64,000 bases of DNA from contig CAMZOI010000001.1 of NCBI GenBank assembly GCA_947331495.1, positions 1,364,001 through 1,428,000 on the forward strand, read 5' to 3'. The translations under genes were made by a program, and so were the position numbers. The DNA comes from Erythrobacteraceae bacterium Alg239-R51. GTDB taxonomy: Bacteria > Pseudomonadota > Alphaproteobacteria > Sphingomonadales > Sphingomonadaceae. The notes under the pieces are model-generated. The model saw only the letters and a program-made list of their open reading frames with translations, searched no databases and was not told the DNA's origin. Shown in pieces: positions 34,199 through 42,963 of this stretch (its first letter is position 1; the number at the start of each line of letters is the position of its first letter).

Positions 34199-36046
34199 AT
34201 GAATTTGCTTCGCACTTCGCTTGCCGCGCTCGCCATTGCATCGGCTGCGCCGGCGCTGGCTGACGACCCCACTACCGAAGACACGGAAGCGCCCGCGGTT
34301 TTCCCGCTGACCCCGCAGGGTGCGGCGGACTGGGTGGCGATGGTCGAGAAGGACATGTTCGATTTCTCGATCGAATATGGCCGGGTGCTGTGGCTCAATT
34401 CCACCTACATCGTCCATGACAGCGACATGCTGGCGGCGAAATACGGCGCGGAAAGTACCCAGAAGTCGGTCGAGTACGCCAACGAGGCCGCCCGATATGC
34501 GCAAGTCCGGGGGCTCGACCCCGAAGTTGCCCGCAAGCTCGACATGTTGCGCAACGGTATCGTCATGCCTGCCCCGGTGCGCGATGGCGCGGCAACCGAA
34601 CTTAACGAGATCGCCACCCGCCTCGGCTCGATGTACGGCAAGGGCAAGGGCACGCTGAACGGCGAGGAGATCGTAGGTTCTGACATCGAGGCCGAGATGG
34701 GCAATCTCGAGCGAACTCCCGCCGAGTTGCAGGAAATGTGGACCAGCTGGCACGACAATGTTGGGGCGCCGATGCGCGCCGATTACCTGGCCATGACCGG
34801 CATCGCCAACGAAGGCTCCAAGGATCTGGGCTTTGCCGATCTCGGCGCGATGTGGCGGTCGAATTACGACATGGACCCCGACCAGTTCGCCGCCGAGACC
34901 GAGCGCATGTGGCAGGAGGTCAAACCACTATACATGGCATTGCACACCTATGTCCGCAGCAAGCTGAACGAGAAATATGGCGATGCGGTCCAGCCTGCCA
35001 CCGGGCCGATCCGGGCCGATCTGCTCGGCAATATGTGGGCGCAGGAATGGGGCAATATCTATCCTCTGGTCGCGCCTGAAGGGGCCGGGGACATCGGCTA
35101 CGACCTGACCGATCTGATTGCGCAGAAAGACTTCGACGAGGTCGAGATGGTTCGCGTGGGCGAGCAGTTCTTCTCCTCGCTGGGCTTCGAACAACTGCCC
35201 GAAACGTTCTGGGAACGCAGCCAGTTCACCAAGCCCGCCGACCGCGAGGTGGTCTGCCATGCCAGCGCGTGGGACGTGGACAATGTCGACGATCTGCGGA
35301 TCAAGATGTGCATCAAGCGCAATGCCGACGATTTCATCACCATCCATCACGAGCTTGGCCACAATTATTACCAGCGCGCCTATAACGAGCAGGACTATCT
35401 GCATCTGAACGGCGCAAATGACGGCTTCCACGAGGCGATCGGGGACATGATCGCGCTCTCGATCACGCCCGAATATCTGACGCAGATCGATATGCTCGAG
35501 CCTTCGCAAGTGCCCAGCGCGGACAAGGATATCGGCCTGTTGCTGCGCCAGGCGATGGACAAGGTCGCCTTCCTGCCCTTCGGCCTGATGGTCGACCGTT
35601 ATCGCTGGGGCCTGTTCGATGGCACGATCCCGGCGGACGGTCTGAACGCTGGCTGGAACGATCTGCGGCTGGAATACCAAGGGATTGTCCCGCCGGTGCC
35701 GCGTGACGAGACGCAGTTCGATGCAGGGGCGAAATATCACATCCCCGCCAACGTGCCCTATACCCGCTATTTCCTTGCCCGGATCCTGCAGTTCCAGTTC
35801 TACAAGGCCGCGTGCGACCAGGCTGGCTGGGAAGGGCCGCTGCATCGCTGTTCGTTCTACGGAAACGAGGAGGTGGGCCAGAACCTCAACGCGATGCTCG
35901 AAATGGGCGCAAGCGAACCGTGGCCCGAGGCGCTCGAGGCGTTTACCGGCGAACGGGAGATGAGCGGCAAGGCCATGCTGGAATATTTTGCCCCGCTGAT
36001 GGCCTGGCTCGAAGAGCAGAACGAAGGCAAGCCCCAGGGGTGGTAG
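34199..36046 (+). CDS. M2 family peptidyl-dipeptidase (angiotensin-converting-enzyme-like), exported
   Basis: The 615-residue protein has a signal peptide (MNLLRTSLAALAIASAAPALAD) and a single ACE-type catalytic domain of normal length. Zinc ligands and the catalytic Glu are in TIHHELGHNYYQ (HExxH), with the third ligand in GFHEAIGDMIALS. The substrate-binding region KYHIPANVPYTRYFLARILQ (two parts) is also conserved. M2 enzymes remove C-terminal dipeptides from short peptides; with the nearby S9 peptidase it suggests periplasmic peptide scavenging. AAGAGGA precedes the ATG. It overlaps the next gene by seven bases. Confidence 0.94.
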   Translation: MNLLRTSLAALAIASAAPALADDPTTEDTEAPAVFPLTPQGAADWVAMVEKDMFDFSIEYGRVLWLNSTYIVHDSDMLAAKYGAESTQKSVEYANEAARYAQVRGLDPEVARKLDMLRNGIVMPAPVRDGAATELNEIATRLGSMYGKGKGTLNGEEIVGSDIEAEMGNLERTPAELQEMWTSWHDNVGAPMRADYLAMTGIANEGSKDLGFADLGAMWRSNYDMDPDQFAAETERMWQEVKPLYMALHTYVRSKLNEKYGDAVQPATGPIRADLLGNMWAQEWGNIYPLVAPEGAGDIGYDLTDLIAQKDFDEVEMVRVGEQFFSSLGFEQLPETFWERSQFTKPADREVVCHASAWDVDNVDDLRIKMCIKRNADDFITIHHELGHNYYQRAYNEQDYLHLNGANDGFHEAIGDMIALSITPEYLTQIDMLEPSQVPSADKDIGLLLRQAMDKVAFLPFGLMVDRYRWGLFDGTIPADGLNAGWNDLRLEYQGIVPPVPRDETQFDAGAKYHIPANVPYTRYFLARILQFQFYKAACDQAGWEGPLHRCSFYGNEEVGQNLNAMLEMGASEPWPEALEAFTGEREMSGKAMLEYFAPLMAWLEEQNEGKPQGW

Positions 36047-37053
36047 GCCTGGACAAGGTATCATCGGCCCTGGCGCTGCTGTTGATCACGGCATGTGCGC
36101 CAATGGCCGATGGTCCATCTCCGCCACCGGCCGGCGATGCTGCGGGCACGCTGTTCGTCGCGGGCAAATTCGGCGATACGCTCGCCAAGGTCGATCTCGG
36201 CTCTGGCGAGCAGGTGGCCAAGGTCGACAGTTGCGCAAATCCGCACGAACTGGCGACCTCGCCCGACGATCGATACGTCGCGCTTGCCTGCTATGGCGGG
36301 ACGAGCGTGGACATCTTCCGCACGTCCGATCTGACGCGGACAAAGAGCATCGAACTGGGCGAGAATGCGCGTCCGCACGGGATCGTCTGGCATGCGAATG
36401 GCGACCTGTATTCGACCGCCGAGGGGCGCCAGTCGGTGTTCTGGATTCGCGACCCGCTGGGCGTTGCGGAAACGTTCGAGTATTCTACCGGCCAACGGGG
36501 CAGTCACATGATTGCGGTTGCGCCTGACGGGAATCATGCCTGGACCACCGATCTCGGTTCGCGCACGGTGACGCGGGTCGACCTCAAGACCCGCCGGGCG
36601 CCGATCTCGGTCGAGGTTGGCGAAGAGCCGGAGGGTATTGCCCTGTCGCCCGATGGCGACACGCTGTGGGTGTCGGCGCGCGGATCGGACAAGGCCTTTG
36701 CACTCGACCCGATGACGCTGGAGGTTCGCCAGGAAGTTGCCACCGGCGATTTCCCGCTGCGCATCGCGATCCGTCCGCAGGGCGATTACGCCGTCACCAG
36801 CAATCTGGCCGACGGGACGTTGAGCGTCATCGACCTTGCCAGCGGCAGGAACGTGCGAACGATCGCCGTGTCGAGCCGCGCCGGAGCCGAGGACCGGATG
36901 CAGGTCACCATCCTGTGGTCGCCCCATGGGAAGCGAATTTACGCTGCCGAGACGATGGCGAACACGATCGCGGAAATTGACTTTGCCAGCGGCGAGGTCC
37001 TACGGCGGCTGCCAGGAGACGGAGGCGGCGACGGGATCGCGATCATCGAATGA
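36040..37053 (+). CDS. YncE-like beta-propeller lipoprotein
   Basis: The 337-residue product starts at GTG 36040, inside the end of the M2 gene, and begins with a lipoprotein signal (SSALALLLITAC, Cys near residue 17). Six or seven repeats of the YVTN/YncE type follow, each with a strand such as GTLFVAGKFGDTLAKVDLGSG, ELATSPDDRYVALACYGGTSV (in part), IALSPDGDTLWVSARGSDKA and ILWSPHGKRIYAAETMANTI. Such propellers bind ligands or partners and have no common catalytic function. The stop overlaps the next gene by four bases, linking it to the protease-RimK pair. Confidence 0.83.
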   Translation: MVGLDKVSSALALLLITACAPMADGPSPPPAGDAAGTLFVAGKFGDTLAKVDLGSGEQVAKVDSCANPHELATSPDDRYVALACYGGTSVDIFRTSDLTRTKSIELGENARPHGIVWHANGDLYSTAEGRQSVFWIRDPLGVAETFEYSTGQRGSHMIAVAPDGNHAWTTDLGSRTVTRVDLKTRRAPISVEVGEEPEGIALSPDGDTLWVSARGSDKAFALDPMTLEVRQEVATGDFPLRIAIRPQGDYAVTSNLADGTLSVIDLASGRNVRTIAVSSRAGAEDRMQVTILWSPHGKRIYAAETMANTIAEIDFASGEVLRRLPGDGGGDGIAIIE

Positions 37054-37514
37054 CCATCAAACGCAAGGAATTACCGGTCGTCGGATGGCGCGAACTGGTG
37101 CATTTGCCAGAACTTGGCCTGCACGGCATGGCAGCCAAGATCGACACCGGGGCGCGCACATCCTCGATCCACGGAGAAGTTCTGGAGGAATTCGAGCGGG
37201 ACGGCGAAAAATACGTCCGTTTCGCAGTCGATTTCGAACAGCAGCATGTCCGCCAGGTTTGCGAGGCGGTGCATGTCGATATTCGTGGCATCACCAGTTC
37301 CAACGGCAAGACGCAGCGGCGCTATGTCATCAAGACCCCGCTCAGGATCGGGGACCTCGAATTCCGCGCCGAGATCAGCCTGGCCGACCGGCGCGACATG
37401 AAATTTCCAATGCTGATAGGGCGCTCGTCGCTGCGTCGTCGTTTTGTAGTCGACAGCGGCTATTCCTGGTTGCAGACGCCGGAAATCAAGACCACCATCG
37501 GGCACAAGCCCTGA
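37050..37514 (+). CDS. Retropepsin-like protease of the ATP-dependent zinc protease/RimB family
   Basis: The 154-residue protein (PF05618-type) has the aspartic-protease-like motif AAKIDTGARTSSIHG (residues 27-41), NGKTQRRYVIKTPLRIGDLEF and the C-terminal MLIGRSSLRRRFVVD. In Pseudomonas a RimB protease of this family removes glutamates added to ribosomal protein S6 by RimK; here it lies nine bases before rimK, which supports the same role. The historic name 'ATP-dependent zinc protease' is probably a misnomer. The ATG overlaps the propeller stop by four bases. Confidence 0.88.
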   Translation: MTIKRKELPVVGWRELVHLPELGLHGMAAKIDTGARTSSIHGEVLEEFERDGEKYVRFAVDFEQQHVRQVCEAVHVDIRGITSSNGKTQRRYVIKTPLRIGDLEFRAEISLADRRDMKFPMLIGRSSLRRRFVVDSGYSWLQTPEIKTTIGHKP

Positions 37515-37523
37515 GGAGAGCCC

Positions 37524-38429
37524 ATGAAGATCGCAATGCTGGCGCGAAATCCGAACCTTTATTCGCACCGGCGGCTCAAGGAAGCGGCGGAAGAACGGGG
37601 CCACGAACTCGATATCCTCAACACCACGCGGTGCACCGTGCATATCGCCAGCCACAAGCCCGAAGTGTTCTACAATGGCGAACCCTGTTCAAGCTATGAC
37701 GCGGTGATCCCGCGTATCGGGGCCAGCATCACCAATTACGGCCTCGCCATCCTGCGCCAGTTCGAAATGCGCGGCTGCTGGCCGCTCAACGAAAGCGTGG
37801 CGATCGGTCGCAGTCGCGACAAGTTGCGGTCGATGCAGATCCTCGCCAAGCATGGGCTGGGCCTGCCGCTGACCGCCTATGCCAACGATCCCAAGCAGGC
37901 GGAGGAGATCATCAAGGCGGTCAAGGGGCCACCGGTGGTCATCAAGCTGCTCGAGGGGACGCAAGGCATCGGCGTGGTCCTCGCCGAGACGATGAGCAGC
38001 GCCAAGTCGGTGATCGAGGCCTTTCGGGGTGCCAATGTGAACATCCTGGTGCAGGAGTTCATCAAGGAAGCCGGCGGCACCGACATTCGCGCGCTGGTCG
38101 TGGGCGGCAAGGTCGTGGCGGCAATGAAACGCACCGGCGCGGCGGACGATTTTCGCAGCAACCTTCACCGCGGCGGCAGCGCGCAGCTGATCAAGATCAC
38201 GCCAGAGGAACGCAGCACCGCCGTTCGCGCGGCCAAGCGCATGGGTCTAAACGTCTGCGGCGTGGACATGCTGCGGTCCAATCACGGCCCGGTGATCATG
38301 GAGGTAAATTCCTCGCCCGGTCTCGAAGGCATCGAGAAGGCGACCGAGAAGGATATCGCCGGGCAGATCATCGAATTCATCGCGAAAAGCGCGAAGGATG
38401 GGAAGACCAAGACCAAGGGCAGCGGTTAG
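37524..38429 (+). CDS. rimK: RimK-type alpha-L-glutamate ligase
   Basis: RimK is an ATP-grasp ligase that adds glutamate residues to the C-terminus of ribosomal protein S6. The 301-residue protein starts [18 protein letters not shown] and has [19 protein letters not shown], the ATP-grasp core [36 protein letters not shown] and the metal-binding [15 protein letters not shown]. Length equals E. coli RimK. The S6 gene (rpsF) is about 4 kb downstream on the other strand. Confidence 0.95.
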   Translation: MKIAMLARNPNLYSHRRLKEAAEERGHELDILNTTRCTVHIASHKPEVFYNGEPCSSYDAVIPRIGASITNYGLAILRQFEMRGCWPLNESVAIGRSRDKLRSMQILAKHGLGLPLTAYANDPKQAEEIIKAVKGPPVVIKLLEGTQGIGVVLAETMSSAKSVIEAFRGANVNILVQEFIKEAGGTDIRALVVGGKVVAAMKRTGAADDFRSNLHRGGSAQLIKITPEERSTAVRAAKRMGLNVCGVDMLRSNHGPVIMEVNSSPGLEGIEKATEKDIAGQIIEFIAKSAKDGKTKTKGSG

Positions 38430-38695
38430 CCGCGGCGACGACTGATTTAGACCCTGAGAGCGGACATTGGGCTTCGATGCGCTCACCTTTCAGCTACGTA
38501 TCTGCGAGGGCATCTCGTCCGGTCGGGGAGGCCATGCGACCCCATAAGCCAGACAAGACAGATGGTTTCGGCGTTTCTCGCGCCAAGCTTCGGATTCTCA
38601 TAACCTTTGTTGAAAACCGACATACGTAAACGACAGTCGTGACCGAATCGTTGCACCTAGCCTCTTGGCGGGTGGGCCGCCGAGGGACACAAGAC

Positions 38696-38839
38696 ATGAC
38701 TTCACGGGATTACGAGAGCGAGCTGGCCGAAAGATTCGAACTGATAGCAGAAGGTTACTGGGTTAGCGGCATGAGCCTTGATGAGGCCCGCGCCAAGGCC
38801 GCCAAGGCCACTGGCGAGCGGCGCGATAAAGAAGGCTAG
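38696..38839 (+). CDS. Hypothetical small protein (47 residues)
   Basis: ATG 38696 follows GAGGGA ten bases upstream. The product is charged and probably helical: MTSRDYESELAERFELIAEG, then YWVSGMSLDEARAKAAKATG and a basic-acidic tail. SLDEARAKA resembles a short helix-forming segment of stress or toxin-antitoxin-type small proteins, but no family is recognised. A GTG 19 codons upstream is a less likely start. The following frame begins five bases after the stop. Confidence 0.45.
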   Translation: MTSRDYESELAERFELIAEGYWVSGMSLDEARAKAAKATGERRDKEG

Positions 38840-38844
38840 CGGTC

Positions 38845-39048
38845 ATGTCTCCACTAGTAGCGACATTGCTCATACTCCTTGTCGGCACCGGGACTTACCT
38901 ACTGGGCGAATTGCTGGCGACGGTCCTCAGCGGGCCTGCTCGATACAGGGGCGAACACCGCGCAGTTGATCTTAAATCCAGCTGGTATCACCGCCAGGAA
39001 CAGCAGCCGCTGGGCCGCAGGAATTTTCGCTTTCCACGCCTTTTCTGA
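38845..39048 (+). CDS. Possible small membrane protein (67 residues)
   Basis: The frame starts with a convincing membrane segment (SPLVATLLILLVGTGTYLLG, extending through LLATVL) followed by a basic, arginine-rich tail (WYHRQEQQPLGRRNFRF). There is no ribosome binding site, but the start is five bases after the previous stop, so coupling is possible. The C-terminal half has no visible conserved pattern and may be non-coding. Confidence 0.35.
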   Translation: MSPLVATLLILLVGTGTYLLGELLATVLSGPARYRGEHRAVDLKSSWYHRQEQQPLGRRNFRFPRLF

Positions 39049-39213
39049 AAAGCAAAACAAAGGGCTTGTGGAACGCGAAATTTGGGTAAGGGCAGACACG
39101 TCCGATCTTTAATGGTCCACAAATGAAAGATGGATTGTCCGGGGCCGGATGGGTCTGCGCAATGCAGTGGCACCCGGCAGTTCACCGAAGCTGCAGGCTC
39201 GCCTCGCCCGGCG

Positions 39214-39975
39214 TCACGCATTGCGCGCTGTCAGACCGCCATCGACGGGAATTACCGCGCCGGTGATGTAACTTGCCGCAGGCAGCACGAGCGAGAGTGT
39301 CATGTGCGCGACCTCCTCCGGCTCGCCATAGCGCCGCAAGGCCGTGCGGCGGTGGGCGAAGGTGGCCTTGTGTTCGTCGGGCACGGCGTCGGTCATCGCG
39401 GTGCGGATGGGGCCGGGGCAGATGCAGTTGACGGTAATCCCTTCCTTGCCGAGATCGACCGCCAGCCCGCGCGTCAACCCGATCACGCCCGATTTTGCCG
39501 CGACATACGGGGTATCGCCCGGAGTCGCGCCCAGCCCTTCGGTGCTGGCGATGTTGACGATCCGCGCAGCATCGCTCCGACGCAACCACGGCAGCGCGGC
39601 GCGGACCATGCGCTGGTGCGCGCTGAGCATCACCGCCAGCGCGCGGTGCCACACCTCTTCATAGGCCGCGCCGCTATCGAGCGATGCGAAGCTGGAGACG
39701 CCCGCATTGTTGACCAGGATATCGATGCCCCCGAAATCCTCGGCCACTTGCGCAACGACGCGTGCAATCGCCTCTTCATCGGCGACATCGAGCGCATAGG
39801 GCCGCGCGGCTGCCCCGTATTCGCGCGCCAGTTCCTGACAGGCCGCGTAGTCCAAATCGGTCACTGCCACCTGCGCGCCCGCAGCCGCGAACAGCCTGGC
39901 GGTCGCCGCGCCCATGCCACTGGCCGCACCGGTCACGATGGCGACCCGTCCGGCGATCGAGCGCGGATCGCTCAT
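39214..39975 (-). CDS. Short-chain dehydrogenase/reductase
   Basis: A classical SDR of 253 residues: NAD(P) motif VTGAASGMGAATARLF (TGxxxGxG), acidic residue after beta-2 (VAVTDLDYA, favouring NAD), NNAG in ILVNNAGVSSFA, catalytic Ser in NIASTEGLG and YxxxK in TPYVAAKSGVIG, ending VIPVDGGLTARNA. The substrate is unknown. I chose ATG 39975; the frame is open upstream into amn. It overlaps the amn stop by four bases and is therefore in its operon. Confidence 0.93.
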   Translation of the reverse strand: MSDPRSIAGRVAIVTGAASGMGAATARLFAAAGAQVAVTDLDYAACQELAREYGAAARPYALDVADEEAIARVVAQVAEDFGGIDILVNNAGVSSFASLDSGAAYEEVWHRALAVMLSAHQRMVRAALPWLRRSDAARIVNIASTEGLGATPGDTPYVAAKSGVIGLTRGLAVDLGKEGITVNCICPGPIRTAMTDAVPDEHKATFAHRRTALRRYGEPEEVAHMTLSLVLPAASYITGAVIPVDGGLTARNA

Positions 39976-41411
39976 CTGAACGGGGGCTCGTTGAAGGCGC
40001 GCAGCTTGCGGCTGTGCAGGCGCGGGCCTTCCTCGCGCAGGCGGCGGCATGCGGTGACCCCGATCTGGAGATGCGCGGCAATGGCCTGTTCGTAGAACGC
40101 ATTCGCCTGGCCGGGCAGCTTGATCTCGCCGTGGAGCGGCTTGTCGGACACGCACAGCAAGGTGCCATAGGGCACGCGGAAGCGGTAGCCCTGGCCCGCA
40201 ATTGTAGCGCTTTCCATGTCCACCCCGACTGCGCGGGAAAGCGACATGCGGTGGGCCGAGCTGGTGTAGCGCAATTCCCAATTGCGGTCGTCGGTGGTGA
40301 CGACAGTGCCGGTGCGCATCCGCTTTTTCAGATCCTCGCCATGTTCGCCCGAAACTTCCTCCGCCGCACCGGCCAGAGCCTGCTGGACCTCGGCGATGGC
40401 AGGCAGGGGTATTTCGGGCGGGAGGACCGGATCGAGCACGTGGTCGTCGCGCAGATAGGCGTGCGCGAGGACATAGTCGCCGATCTTCTGACTAGGGCGC
40501 AACCCGCCGCAATGGCCGATCATCAGCCAGGCCTCGGGGCGCAACACGGCCAGGTGATCGCAGATCGTCTTGGCGTTGGAAGGTCCGACACCGATATTGA
40601 CCAGGGTAATGCCTTCGCGATTTGCGCCGACGAGATGATAGGCGGGCATCTGGTGGCGCCGCCATGCGGTATCGGAGAGCTGGCCGCGCGCGTCGTCGGT
40701 CTTCTCGGTCAGCATCATGCCACCTGCCCCGGCCAGCGCGGTATATCCGTCCGAACCGAGCTGCGAACCGGCCCAGTCGACGAATTCGTCGACATAGCGG
40801 TGGTAATTGGTGAACAGGATGAAGCGCTGGAAATGTTCGGGCGCGGTGCCGGTGTAATGGGCGAGGCGGGCGAGGCTGAAATCGGTACGCAACCCGTCGA
40901 ACAGTGAAAGCGGGATGGCATCATCGGGACCGCCGAGGACAATGCCATCTGCCAGCTCGTCGCCAATGTCGGCCAGTTCGGTCGATGGAAAATGCCGCGC
41001 GACGAGATTGGGATCGACACCTGCCAGTTCGGCCCCCGACGCCCCGTCCAGCACGTAGGGGAAGGGAATCTCCTGCCGCGAGGAGCCGACTTCGACCTCG
41101 ACCTCGTAATTGGCCGAGATCAGTTCGAGCTGTTCCTTCAGATATTCGCGGAACAGGGCGGGGCGGGTGACGGTGGTCGTGTAGAGCCCCGGAGCGTTGA
41201 GCCGTCCGAAGGCGCGGTTGCGGTCAGCCGGCTGATCGCCGCCGCGAAAGCGCAGCCGCAATTCGGGGTAGGCATAGCTGCCATCGCCTCGACGTTCGGG
41301 CGCGGGCAGATCGCGGTTGCGACCGAAGGCGATGACATCCTCGCGCAGCCGTTCGATCGCGGCGTCATAGAGTTTCTCGAGCTTGTCGAGTGTCTGTTCG
41401 ATCGATTCCAT
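39972..41411 (-). CDS. amn: AMP nucleosidase
   Basis: Amn hydrolyses AMP to adenine and ribose 5-phosphate and so controls adenylate pools. The 479-residue protein has the AMNp N-terminal domain (about 1-190) and a C-terminal nucleoside-phosphorylase-like domain with NIGVGPSNAKTICDHLAVLR, MIGHCGGLRPSQKIGDYVLA and VDMESATIAGQGYRFRVPYG, where the Glu of DMES contacts ribose. Length fits E. coli Amn (484). I chose ATG 41411 (MESIEQTLDKLEKLYD); an in-frame start 27 codons upstream adds a non-conserved stretch. Confidence 0.95.
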   Translation of the reverse strand: MESIEQTLDKLEKLYDAAIERLREDVIAFGRNRDLPAPERRGDGSYAYPELRLRFRGGDQPADRNRAFGRLNAPGLYTTTVTRPALFREYLKEQLELISANYEVEVEVGSSRQEIPFPYVLDGASGAELAGVDPNLVARHFPSTELADIGDELADGIVLGGPDDAIPLSLFDGLRTDFSLARLAHYTGTAPEHFQRFILFTNYHRYVDEFVDWAGSQLGSDGYTALAGAGGMMLTEKTDDARGQLSDTAWRRHQMPAYHLVGANREGITLVNIGVGPSNAKTICDHLAVLRPEAWLMIGHCGGLRPSQKIGDYVLAHAYLRDDHVLDPVLPPEIPLPAIAEVQQALAGAAEEVSGEHGEDLKKRMRTGTVVTTDDRNWELRYTSSAHRMSLSRAVGVDMESATIAGQGYRFRVPYGTLLCVSDKPLHGEIKLPGQANAFYEQAIAAHLQIGVTACRRLREEGPRLHSRKLRAFNEPPFR

Positions 41412-41506
41412 GGGCCTCGTTCGCGCCTCTTCGTGTTTTCGGATTCTTCTTGTCCCGACCAGAGCCGGAGTCTCTTGCCGGTCATAGCACATGCCCGAAC
41501 GGGATA

Positions 41507-41521
41507 CCGGATCAAGTCCGG
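41507..41521. repeat. REP-like palindrome
   Basis: CCGGATCAAGTCCGG forms a 5-bp stem (CCGGA/TCCGG) around a short loop, in the gap between amn and rplI. To my recollection the phrase 'ccggatcaagtccgg' recurs as an intergenic palindrome in many alphaproteobacterial genomes. Only one copy was noticed in the window. Confidence 0.4.
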
Positions 41522-41536
41522 GCTGGTATGGGGTAC

Positions 41537-41570
41537 AAAAAGGGCGCGGGAGCCGAAGCCGCCGCGCCCT
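41537..41570 (-). terminator. Intrinsic terminator of the rpsF-rpsR-rplI operon
   Basis: Read on the minus strand, AGGGCGCGG pairs with CCGCGCCCT, continued by an inner stem capped by a TTCG tetraloop (one C-C mismatch), then five T residues. It begins 21 bases after the rplI stop. Confidence 0.9.
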
Positions 41571-41591
41571 GATTATTCGTGTCGCGTGCGA

Positions 41592-42260
41592 TCAGCTCTG
41601 GTCGCCTCCGGGCGCAGTCGCTTCAATCAGTGCCTCGCGCCGGGTGGTGTCTTCTTCGGTGCTGACACCGTCCTCGAGCATGTCGACGGGGATTTCACCG
41701 GGCTCGAGCGTCGGATCGGTGGCATTGGCTTCGGCCATTTCCTCGATCTCGGCCTGCTCTTCCTCGAACAGCTGGGCGAGGACGTCGACGCCCTGGCTCT
41801 GCAGTTCGGCCTCGTCCTGCGAACGGGCGACATTGGCCTTGACCGTGACCGAGACCTCGGGGTGCAGGTCCACGCGGACTTCGTGCATGCCGATCGACTT
41901 GATCGGGTTGCCCATGATGACCTGCTTCTTGTCGATCTCGTGGCCCTTCTCGGCCAGTGAGTTGACGATATCGCGAACGTTGACCGAACCGTAGAGCTGG
42001 CCGGTGTTCGACGATGCGCGGATCAGGACGACCTCGACACCATCGACCTTTTCGCCGGCCTTTTCGGCTTCGCCGCGACGTTCCGCGTTTTCCTTCTCCA
42101 GGCGTTCGCGGTTCGCTTCGAAGACCTTCTTGTTGGCTTCGTTCGCGCGCAGTGCCTTTTTCTGCGGGAGCAGGAAGTTGCGAGCATAGCCGTCCTTGAC
42201 GGTGACGACGTCACCGATCGTGCCGAGCTTTTCGATCCTCTGAAGGAGAATGATATCCAT
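41592..42260 (-). CDS. rplI: 50S ribosomal protein L9 with an extended acidic C-terminal tail
   Basis: bL9 starts [20 protein letters not shown] with the conserved [16 protein letters not shown] and a long connecting helix (about 45-80), then the C-terminal rRNA-binding domain ([40 protein letters not shown]). At 222 residues it is about 70 longer than E. coli L9; the extra tail from about residue 150 is strongly acidic ([17 protein letters not shown] and beyond). AAGGAG is seven bases before the ATG. It is the last gene of the S6-S18-L9 operon. Confidence 0.96.
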   Translation of the reverse strand: MDIILLQRIEKLGTIGDVVTVKDGYARNFLLPQKKALRANEANKKVFEANRERLEKENAERRGEAEKAGEKVDGVEVVLIRASSNTGQLYGSVNVRDIVNSLAEKGHEIDKKQVIMGNPIKSIGMHEVRVDLHPEVSVTVKANVARSQDEAELQSQGVDVLAQLFEEEQAEIEEMAEANATDPTLEPGEIPVDMLEDGVSTEEDTTRREALIEATAPGGDQS

Positions 42261-42272
42261 GATGTATTCTCC

Positions 42273-42497
42273 TTACTTCACGATGTACGGCAGCAGGCCG
42301 ATATGACGCGAGCGCTTGATCGCCTTGGCGAGTTCGCGCTGCTTCTTGGCGCTGACGGCGGTGATCCGCGAAGGAACGATCTTGCCCCGCTCGGACATGA
42401 AGCCCTGCAGCAGACGCACGTCCTTGTAATCGATTGCGGGTGCATTCTTGCCCGAGAACGGGCAGGTCTTGCGGCGGCGGAAAAAGGGACGGGCCAT
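42273..42497 (-). CDS. rpsR: 30S ribosomal protein S18
   Basis: bS18 pairs with S6 in the 30S platform. The 74-residue protein has [40 protein letters not shown] and [20 protein letters not shown]. Only one of the zinc-ribbon cysteines is present, as in other C-minus S18 proteins. The start overlaps the rpsF stop by one base; rplI follows after 12 bases. Confidence 0.97.
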   Translation of the reverse strand: MARPFFRRRKTCPFSGKNAPAIDYKDVRLLQGFMSERGKIVPSRITAVSAKKQRELAKAIKRSRHIGLLPYIVK

Positions 42498-42862
42498 CAG
42501 TCGCGCTCCTCACGTTCACGGCGTTTCTTGGAATCACGCTCGTTCTTGCGCATCATCACGGAAGGGCCTTCCTCGTGCTCGTCGACGCGGATCGTCATGT
42601 AACGGATCACGTCTTCGTTGATGCGGGTCTGGCGCTCGAGCTCTTCGACAACCGCGCCCGGTCCGTCGATATTGAGCATGACGAAATGCGCCTTGCGGTT
42701 GCGGTCGATCTTGTAGGCGAGGCTCTTGAGGCCCCAGGTCTCCGTCTTGGTGACCTTGCCGTCGTTCTGCTCGATAATCTCGGTGGCGTTGGCGGCCAGC
42801 TGGTCGACCTGAGACTGGCTCAGATCCTGGCGCGCCAAGAATACATGCTCGTAAAGAGCCAT
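42497..42862 (-). CDS. rpsF: 30S ribosomal protein S6
   Basis: bS6 binds S18 in the 30S platform. The 121-residue protein starts [20 protein letters not shown] and has [21 protein letters not shown] and [20 protein letters not shown]. The C-terminus is a long charged extension ([17 protein letters not shown]), where E. coli S6 is extended by RimK with glutamates. AAAGGA lies eight bases before the ATG. The probable promoter leaves a leader of about 95 bases, room for S6:S18 autoregulation. Confidence 0.96.
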   Translation of the reverse strand: MALYEHVFLARQDLSQSQVDQLAANATEIIEQNDGKVTKTETWGLKSLAYKIDRNRKAHFVMLNIDGPGAVVEELERQTRINEDVIRYMTIRVDEHEEGPSVMMRKNERDSKKRREREERD

Positions 42863-42963
42863 GTTCTTGTCCTTTCACTCGTGGCCGATCGCTGGCTGAT
42901 CCGCGGGATTGCGGGGCCCCTCCGGCTTTCTTCAGTATCCCGGTCGGTGACAGGGAAGGCGCG

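Larger units (their letters stand above)
38430..39213. other. Sparse region between rimK and the SDR gene
   Basis: Only two short frames (38696-38839 and 38845-39048) look like possible genes. I see no tRNA, terminator with a T-tract or mobile element. Downstream of the second frame there is a loose inverted repeat ATCTTT...AAAGAT around 39107-39132. The composition is lower in GC than the flanking genes, and no remnant of a recognisable protein was found on either strand. Confidence 0.5.

Noticed and set aside
39104-39132. Inverted repeat ATCTTT...AAAGAT upstream of the SDR gene end
   Set aside because: Only six bases per arm in an A/T-richer stretch with no T-tract; expected by chance.
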